DNA of 64,000 bases, taken from NCBI GenBank assembly GCA_004352715.1, contig SCFE01000009.1, positions 446,525 through 510,524 on the forward strand, written 5' to 3'. Source of the DNA: Hofstenia miamia. Taxonomy: Eukaryota; Xenacoelomorpha; Acoela. Made by a program: the position numbers and the translations under genes. The notes below the pieces were generated by a model, which was not told the DNA's origin, ran no database searches, and saw only the letters and a program-made list of their open reading frames with translations. The first letter of the stretch is position 1. The number at the start of each line of letters is the position of its first letter. Below, in pieces: positions 57,030 to 64,000 of this stretch.

Positions 57030-57856
57030 TGTGTAAATGCACATTGCGTTTGTTTCCTACAGAATTCCCCCAACAACAATGATGATAAACTAGCCCAATA
57101 GACAAATTAAATAGTATGATATGTATGATCATTATAAGCAGGGTGTAGAATAAATTACATTTTTGTCTAGTCTTAAACACGTATGTGGGTTTTACCACGT
57201 ACGTTTATTAAATATTATTATTAATATATATTTTTACTTGGAAATATTTTTCGACCCCACTTTTTTAAACAAGTATGTAAAATAAATATATAAACTAAAT
57301 TAATGTGGTATTTCCATAAAATAAGTATGTTAATAAAAAAACAAGTATGTAAAATAAGTATGTAAACTAAATTAATGTGATATTTCCAATGTCATGTATA
57401 AAAAGGAAAACCCACGTAAAAGTCTATAAATGTGTAAAAAGTGACAAACCATATAAAGAGAAAAAAAGTGTATAAAGTAGAAAACCCATGTAAAAGTATA
57501 TAAATGTGTAAAAAGTGATAAACCATATAAAGAGAAAAAAGTGTATAAAGTAGAAAACCCATGTAAAAGTATATAAATGTGGGAAGGTAAAACTAAAAAG
57601 TAAGTAAGTAAATGTGGGAAAGTAAAACTGAAAAGTAAGTAAGTAAATGTGGGAAAGTAAAACTAAAAAAGTAAAAAATGCAAACTAAATTTAGGTCACA
57701 TAAATAACACAAAAACTAGTAAAATTACATCCATGACGTCAGTAAAACACCCCCGGCAATATCCACGGCGTCTCAGGTCAAAGGCCAACCCTCTCGACCA
57801 ATCACAAAAAAGTGAGACGGGCTACTAGCCACCTCTCGACCAATCAGAAAAAAGTG
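57030..57856 (-). repeat. Right arm of the long inverted repeat
   Basis: Reverse complement of the left arm in the same order. It adds a 73-bp tandem unit (two full copies and a partial, about 57405-57575, with AAACCCA-GTAAAAGT and ATATAAAGAGAAAAAA) and the (AAATGTGGGAAAGTAAAACT) array at 57570-57670. Its outer end has two copies of CTCTCGACCAATCA with AAAAAAGTGAG (57791-57814 and 57833-57857), 42 bp apart. Confidence 0.85.
57734..57844. promoter_or_regulatory. CRE-like TGACGTCA and two CCAAT boxes, right arm
   Basis: TGACGTCA at 57734-57741, CCAAT at 57798-57802 and 57840-57844. The arrangement mirrors the left arm and is better conserved than the sequence between, consistent with retained promoter function. 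This is an inference from motif order. Confidence 0.4.
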
Positions 57857-59705
57857 AGAAGGGAAGGAAGTCCCTTCTACTACTTATATCTTAAATAACA
57901 AATTTGGTTCAATTAGTTTCCGAAAAACAAGGAAAATTTCTTGATAAATATAACCTTCGAAAAATACAATATGGCTATTTGTTCTATCCTATTACTATAT
58001 ATCTTTTCTTTTTATGTATTACACATTTTTTCAGTTGATTCAATTTTTCTTACAATCTAGGATTTGACTTGTTGACAAAATATACAGAACTGTAATAAGT
58101 GTATACCAAGCTTGACAAGTAGAAATTATATAGTTATATACTAAGGATACAATTATATAAATGTACCTATATTTTGCTAAAATTATTATATCATTAAAAT
58201 TTTAAAGATAAAAATAATAAGAGTAATTGTATTATTATATGCAGTGGCAAGAAACGAACTAAAATTATATTTCTTCAATTATTAAAACGCAGGTTGTAAT
58301 AAAACTTAGCTTTGAAATTCAGACCATTTATGGCATACATACAATATACTCAAGCAACTGATAACAAAATCTTTAAAGTTCCATTTAAGTTACTAAAGAA
58401 TACTTTATAAAGTATTAGATGGGTTTTTAAAACACTGATCTGTTTTATAGTGACCTAGACATACCTTAATATTTAATATTGCTCTCCAAACTTTTAGTTT
58501 TTTAAAGTTACTTAAAGATATGTTAAGATACTAAATGATGTATAAAAATCTACAATTCTCTTTAAAATGCTTAATATGTTTGAAATATCCTCAGATCCCA
58601 ATCTATAAATTTACAAAAACGGCTTTTTGGATTTAGAACTAATATCTTGAACTGTTGGGATGAAATTATATACAATTATCTATAATTATATTATCGAGCA
58701 AAAATGATATAATTATATACAATTTGCAAGCTATATAATTGCACAACAAATAGCACATGCAAGCACAGATACCGGTATATGCAGTTTTACAACAACTAAA
58801 TAAGGGGGCCAAACCCAAATTATTATAACAGGGACGTTGTAATTACCTTTTCAGTTTACTTATAAGTCATATTTTGAAACTTGTCAAATTTCTCTTATAA
58901 ATCACGTCTTTTATTTTAGGAGGAAACAATTCTTAAAAAATATGGAAAAACAAAGTATAGTTTATTGAGTTTTTGTAACAGAATATATTACAATTACTGA
59001 TAACATATTGTCATAATATGGACCAACTAGCCATTCGCATGCTGCCTAATGTGCGACAAAACTGCGATGCAGACTTTCTTGAGGGACATAAATAGCCATG
59101 TAACCAATGGAGTTAAGAAATTTATTTATCATATGGTGCCTTATTAGAAGAAAAAGTACAATAATACTGTAAACACGAATTTTGCGCAATTGTCCTTGTA
59201 TTGTATTCTAATCAAATATGATTATAGAATCCGTACTCATTTTATGGACATCTAACACTATGCTCACATGATTAAGAGTCAATATTGCAATTAATTACAA
59301 TGATATTGCGGATTACATTCAGAAAACTATAAGACCTACATCAAAAGCAATTATTTTAAAGGTATGAGAAATGTTTAAGAAAATTGTATTATAAAAACAG
59401 CTGTAATATTTTGGAATCCAATGAATAGCAAATTTTGTTTGTCCAACCAACTCTAATCAAATTCCAATGGACAAGGCTACCAAAACTGTTTATTTTCATA
59501 CATTGATTAAAAGTGCAAAAACTTAAACTACAACAACGACGACTGGAATAGAAATGTGAGAGTTTTTAAGCACAATGACTGGTAACACTTAAAATATTCT
59601 AAAAAAGATAAATTGCATTAAAGGAAAGTGTGAGCAGTGTATAGTGTGATCAAGAATGATGTAGTGGCCGTCTAGTTTACTGAGGAGAAACAAAAATATT
59701 TATAT
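57857..59705. other. AT-rich spacer, nothing recognised
   Basis: No conserved frame. Palindromic ATATAATTATA-type words cluster at 58120-58160 and 58660-58745 and resemble sequence at 23700-23800, possibly shared old MITE debris. Confidence 0.45.
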
Positions 59706-59915
59706 TTTACGTCATGTGATAACGCTCTTTGGGGCATCATAAAGAAAAGTGTACTGGCTGAAAAAGCAAGATCAACTCAGGATCTGAAACAGGCAATTCG
59801 CAATGCTTTTGCTAACTTTAAAATGGAACATTTTCCAAAGATACATGGACGTACTTTTCGTCGACTACAGCTTTGCATTGATATTGATGGGTTGCAAGTC
59901 GACCCTTACGATTAG
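59706..59915 (+). pseudogene. Tc1/mariner-type transposase C-terminal fragment
   Basis: An intact 69-codon frame reads FTSCDNALWGIIKKSVLAEK, then STQDLKQAIRNAFANF and FRRLQLCIDIDGLQVDPYD before TAG. It follows the C-terminal pattern L-PCDYFLWG-LK--VY...L--AI-----N of IS630-Tc1-mariner transposases of the group whose N-terminus is seen at 19.9 kb. The catalytic aspartates upstream are absent. Confidence 0.65.
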
Positions 59916-60363
59916 TCATTATACTTGGATTACTTTTTGATGTTAGTTTTTGTTTGTTAAATATAGATGTATTGATTATATTAATGATAATGTCTGTTTG
60001 TATTATTAAGTGCAGTAGTAATTTGAAACATAGGGAGTTATGGAACGACTGTACATGTAAACACGGCCAGTCTCGCATAACCTGGACCACAATATTTTTT
60101 CAAATGCAACAAAAACGATCAATTGGTCAAAAGATGGTAGTTACATACACGTCAAATATGGTTGATGATTTCTAATTACTAAAAAGGAATACTTGTGAAA
60201 GAATAACTTCTTTATAGGCATATCTAAAGATGAAGGTCTAAGTGTAACCGATTAACAAAAATTTAAATGCCAGCCCTATTAATTGTTTTTGTACATGTTT
60301 TAGTATGTATAATGCTTCATTATTTAATAAATTGATATACAAAAACACAAAAATTTAAAGGCA

Positions 60364-62603
60364 CTAAATCTTGTGATTGCTACATTGAAATACTGTTTTC
60401 ATTAAAAATTCATATGAGGCATTAACTATGCCCCAAGCTAGAAGAGAACGTAGAAAATTGATTCGAGTTCCCCAATAAATATTCTTGAATGACCTTCCAC
60501 GTTGCATGTACACCTAAAAACCAACACAATCACATTAATGTACACAATAATAAGATATGATAAGATAAGATAATCATTATTAGGAGAAGAATACACAATT
60601 GAATATAACTGATGGCTTCTCAAAATATCTTCATTAAATAATAAATATACAAACATTTTACAAATCGATAAATTAGCAAAAATTTTTTAATATGCTAAAT
60701 TTATATCTACTTTTAAACATAAGTTTTCTTTTAATTTAGGTCTAAACCTAGTGACAACATAGTTTTTAGATAGTCTGTTGAAAGTGTTTCTGAATTCAGG
60801 GAGCTTTATCTTATCATACAGAGGAGCTTATTAAGCAGATTTGCAACAAAAAATAATGTAGCAATACTGATTTGTATCAATTTTTGAGAAGGACACGTTC
60901 ATAAAACATAATTTTTGGAGTTTCTAGAATTCCTTAACCAAAAATGAGGGCCTATTTATATTGCAGCTGAAGTTTATTAATCAATGATGTATTCAAATTT
61001 GAAAATAGTACAATCGCCTTATTTAAATGGCTTATAACAAATGGCCGAATTATTGCATGAGGAGGTACTGGGTCAGCAACATGAGAAATAGTTTTTATGT
61101 CAACAGCAATTTTTTTCTGTACAGATTTAACGTGTTCGGAAAATGAAAGCTTTGAGTCAATATTATTCCTAAATACTTAAAAGCATCAATTGCAGCAATA
61201 GCTTTATTTTTGATATTCAACTTTTTGTTTATATGCAACTTGTTGTTTGCAAAATTGCGTTTTTTGGCACTAATGCGTAATTTGTGCATTAAAAAATACT
61301 AGCATAAATATTTAATGATTCATATACATGCATGCATGCAAATGCAATTCGGAGTTGTGAAACCCAAAATTGCTTTAAAATTGTATTGCATATTGCTTGT
61401 TGCTTACACTTAATTCTTGCAGTAAAGCCAGTCAAATAGCTTTTTGATGGACGTATATTTAGTGAATGTGTGTCAACATTATATTCGAAGTTCAAATTAA
61501 ATGCAATTCAATTATGCATGTTACATTGGAGCTTAGCAACATTGACTGCAAAGTATTGAGTCATAGAAGTTTACAATACTCATGCACAAAATTGTCCTCC
61601 TATCGTTAATTGACCATAAACCAAAGTTGTCAAAAAAATTATTTACAAAAAACGTTTTAAACGTTTAAGACAATGCATTTTCCTCTTAGACGACTACTTC
61701 AAGCTACTAAAATTTTTCTGCAAACATGAAACAGCAAACATTGAATTATGACAAACTGATACACATCATAACAAATCGTACTTGTTTTCGGTAGAAGGTC
61801 ATAATTCCAAAAAAATTATTTTCTAAACTTCTCAAAAATCTATATAAGTATTGGAAAAAAAAACGTTTAAAAAGCATTGCAAAACATACTTAAAACAGTG
61901 TCTAAAATACCTTGGTTTCAAATATGCTAGTCGTGCATAAGACATGTGTATGTGAAAGTTAATAATTGTATTTATAACATGATGTCAATTACCAATTTGT
62001 TTACAATGTATTTAATTACACTGAAATCTGTGCTTTAGGTTCATTAACCCGAACATATTGTACCAAATTTAAACTAGATAATCCTAAAACACTTACGCGT
62101 ACGAGCCGATCGGCAACTGTCGCTTAAGAATTTTGCCAAACATAAAAGTAAATTCGCTAATTTATATCATGTTCTCCTAAAACGTGACTTAACATCTGCT
62201 CAACAATGTGATTTCGGAATAGTGCGGAATATCTTTCCATCATTGTCTGTGTGCTATAGCAATTAGGCTCCGTATTTGACCTCTACAGATTTGTATCACA
62301 AACTCATTGATTGTATCAAAATATGATCTTTCAATCAAGCTTTGGGAAATCAAATACATGGAGACTTTTGTTATTCTTTTTGAGTAATAAATGCAAAAAA
62401 CACGGATTGCGCAAAACAAAATAACTTCAAACAAACTCGAAACCATTCAGAAAATATCAGGCGCATTTGCGTAAACATACTATGGAAACCTGAAGTAGAG
62501 TGTTTTTAAAACCTCAATTTTTTTGGTACTATAGTGTTTTATTGAACAAGAATGTATACAAAGTCAAAATATACTAAAATATATTTAAATATTTTATTTT
62601 TAA

Positions 62604-62648
<45 letters not shown>

Positions 62649-63322
62649 TATATATATATTGTATATATATAATGTGTAGACATTTATATTTACGATAAAT
62701 ACGCGAGTTGTATGTAAGTACAAATTTCGCGCCAAAACTATATGCATAGTGAAGACACATAATTGTGATTATCAATATTTATAAATATCTAGAAACTGAC
62801 AAGTTCCTGAAATTGTTTTGGAAAAGTAAAAATTTGCCAAATTCTTATTATGTATAAAAATCCCAATATTAACGCTAAATACTTTGCCAAAATTTCTCAT
62901 TAGCACTTGGTGTAAGTTATGTGTATAAATGCACACAAATGTGCGGCGCATTTTATGTAAACTCCACAATAGATAATGAAAATATTTGCACTTGAAAAAG
63001 TGAGATTCTAATAACAAATGCATCTTTAATTGTTTGACGAAGAAACAATTTCTCGGATTACAATACAATTACAGCAATATCTATATTAAAGAAGACGGAA
63101 AATAACAGGCGTTCATTTGTACTATCAATGAATCTTAAAACTAACCTCATGCAAGGCTTGTGATACAGAATTAAATGGAGAGCCAGATACTTTAGACATG
63201 ATGTGCATTTTAGCTACAGCAAGTGGATAGAATAGTGTACTCAATATAGCACCAAGCACAGCACCGCTAAGAAAATCACTAGCTATATTCGTCAATTTAG
63301 CCCCAGAGTGTGGAAGAGCCTC
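60364..63322 (-). CDS. SLC25A51: SLC25A51-like mitochondrial carrier, last two exons
   Basis: Two minus-strand exons: 63322-63146 (59 codons, GT-AG, phase 0 at both ends) and 60513-60364 (49 codons and TAG). The first reads DFLSGAVLGAILSTLFYPLA, VAKMHIMSK and SPFNSVSQALHE; the second reads VYMQRGRSFKNIYWGTRINF, RSLLAWGIVNASYEFLMK. These match the last carrier repeat of SLC25A51/52 proteins: the atypical P-x-x-V-x-K signature and RSL-(S/A)WGI-NA-YEFL. SLC25A51 imports NAD+ into mitochondria; the protein sits in the inner membrane. The first two carrier repeats lie to the right of the window. The 2632-nt intron holds a retroelement relic. A close paralogue of the same carrier group cannot be excluded. 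Confidence 0.85.
60687..61289 (-). pseudogene. Non-LTR reverse transcriptase C-terminal relic
   Basis: Minus strand: KNKAIAAIDAFKYLGIILTQ, VQKKIAVDIKTISHVADPVP, FVISHLNKAIVLFSNLNTS, then with stops LPEFRNTFNRLSKNYVVTRF and an end before TAA at 60687. This is the thumb and C-terminus of a CR1/L2-like ORF2 (YLGI-L block, LP-F---F---Y--R). It lies in the intron of the SLC25A51-like gene, same strand. Confidence 0.75.
61290..63145. other. Rest of the SLC25A51-like intron
   Basis: AT-rich; a (TA)n microsatellite at about 62608-62660. No other gene recognised. Confidence 0.55.
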
Positions 63323-63643
63323 CTAAATTATAAATTTATAAATTAATCGATTTCACATAACATCTTTTAAAATCAAATATCTTAAAGGCATGTCAGGGCG
63401 ATTAAATCTTATAGTTAAGCCAAAACGTAAATTTCTCAACCGTCAAAACCTAGAATATTTTGGAATAACAACGATTTCCGTTTTAACTACACGATTTAAT
63501 CACTACGATTTGTCAAAGTCAAATTGCACCCTATTACCTACCCAACTATTTGGCCCGATCTTTTGAATTTGTACTTTAAATGTAATTGAATTGATATGAA
63601 ACTGACATTGTCGATTTAAATTAATGCCAATTCGTGCCACTCA

Positions 63644-63915
63644 CTAATATTTCGTATGTCCGCCCTTATTGGCCAAACACACAGTAATGCGATTTGACAT
63701 TGACTCGACCAGCTTTCTACAATAATCATCAGCAATCTCTGTGCACCATACCACTTTAATTTCCTCTTTCAGATAGTCGAGTGATGTGCATTGAGGGCTT
63801 CCTCAGACAGTTTTTGATGTGATGCCAGCAATTTGCTATGATGTTGAGGTCTGGGGAGTTTCCCGGCCAGTTCTCAAGCAGCCGAAAGTCTTGTGATGCA
63901 ATCCACTGTTTCACA
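63644..63915 (-). pseudogene. Tc1-like transposase C-terminal fragment
   Basis: Minus strand: ASQDFRLLENWPGNSPDLNI then IANCWHHIKNCL, a frame change, YLKEEIKVVWCTEIADDYCR and KLVESMSNRITVCLANKGGH followed by TKY and TAG at 63644. The KLVESM--RI--V---KGGHTKY end is typical of Tc1 transposases. The catalytic glutamate of SPDLNPIEN is replaced (NIIAN). The copy starts abruptly at a (CT)n(TA)n microsatellite. It lies in the SLC25A51-like gene's upstream intron. Confidence 0.85.
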
Positions 63916-63916
63916 A

Positions 63917-63959
<43 letters not shown>
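63916..63959. repeat. (CT)n(TA)n compound microsatellite
   Basis: CTCTCT repeats change to TATATA and end at a single N (63960). Confidence 0.9.
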
Positions 63960-64000
63960 NATTACCATTCATTGAAAATAAAACAATTCAATTGAAAAAT

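Larger units (their letters stand above)
50273..57856. mobile_element. Long-inverted-repeat element with small compact ORFs, unclassified
   Basis: About 800 bp at 50273-51066 is the reverse complement (with indels and substitutions) of about 57030-57856. Between them lie small intronless reading frames, two of which are copies of one gene in opposite orientation near the two ends (52234 leftwards and 53977 rightwards). The interior is extremely AT-rich. A 1000-N placeholder gap (51067-52066) sits inside the left half; by comparison with the right half (54268-57030) up to about 2.7 kb may be missing. No transposase, polymerase B, integrase or ATPase was seen. Candidates: a foldback-type transposon, a deletion derivative of a larger self-replicating element, an integrated linear DNA genome, or a chromosomal palindrome. 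No target duplication was identified. Confidence 0.7.

Noticed and set aside
57857-58050. Missing 5' part of the hAT pseudogene on the far side of the inverted-repeat element
   Set aside because: Translation beyond the right arm shows no hAT-like sequence, so a simple insertion of the element into the hAT copy is not supported.
62772-63068. 98-residue minus-strand frame between the carrier exons
   Set aside because: Does not resemble a carrier segment and would break the phase-0 junction between the two recognised exons.

Overview
This is a window of an AT-rich animal nuclear genome, most likely an invertebrate; the phylum cannot be fixed from the sequence. The evidence is one long spliced eukaryotic gene with GT-AG introns and TTTAG-type acceptors, part of a second spliced gene, and a dense mix of metazoan transposon families: several non-LTR retrotransposons, Penelope-like elements, Tc1/mariner, hAT, piggyBac and Harbinger-like MITEs. 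No prokaryotic operons, tRNAs, rRNAs or CRISPR arrays were seen. Six long N gaps (3744-4682, 6770-7511, 8605-9593, 17926-18008, 43349-44089, 51067-52066) and several single-N joins make the assembly locally unreliable.

Layout. 1-12.7 kb is transposon debris: a plus-strand non-LTR relic (2.8-5.5 kb), a minus-strand non-LTR element with ORF1, endonuclease and reverse transcriptase parts (5.5-8.6 kb), a minus-strand Penelope-like element (9.6-10.5 kb), a foldback repeat and a mariner relic. 12.80-39.69 kb is the main host gene, VPS39/Vam6-like, on the plus strand, read here as 22 exons encoding about 874 residues. Its introns are strongly bimodal: several are only 39-47 nt, while others exceed 6 kb and carry transposons (piggyBac, hAT MITE, a Harbinger-like MITE nested in a hAT element, several Tc1/mariner copies, an endonuclease fragment, and a TIR element carrying an unnamed repeat-family protein) plus an unrecognised antisense coding-like stretch.

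39.7-50.3 kb holds a CR1-like element whose ORF1 carries an SGNH esterase domain, with an intact reverse transcriptase C-terminus, a second copy of its 3' end, a mariner nested inside another retroelement's endonuclease, and a hAT pseudogene. 50.27-57.86 kb is the most unusual part: long imperfect inverted repeats of about 800 bp bound an AT-rich interior with small, closely packed, intronless reading frames. One of these frames is present near both ends in opposite orientation and the two copies differ largely at synonymous sites. It resembles no element I recognise.

57.9-64 kb is mostly non-coding plus transposon fragments, and ends with the last two exons of a minus-strand SLC25A51-like mitochondrial carrier gene whose remaining exons lie beyond the window. 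The two host genes are not functionally coupled by anything visible here: one belongs to late endosome/lysosome tethering, the other to mitochondrial NAD+ import.
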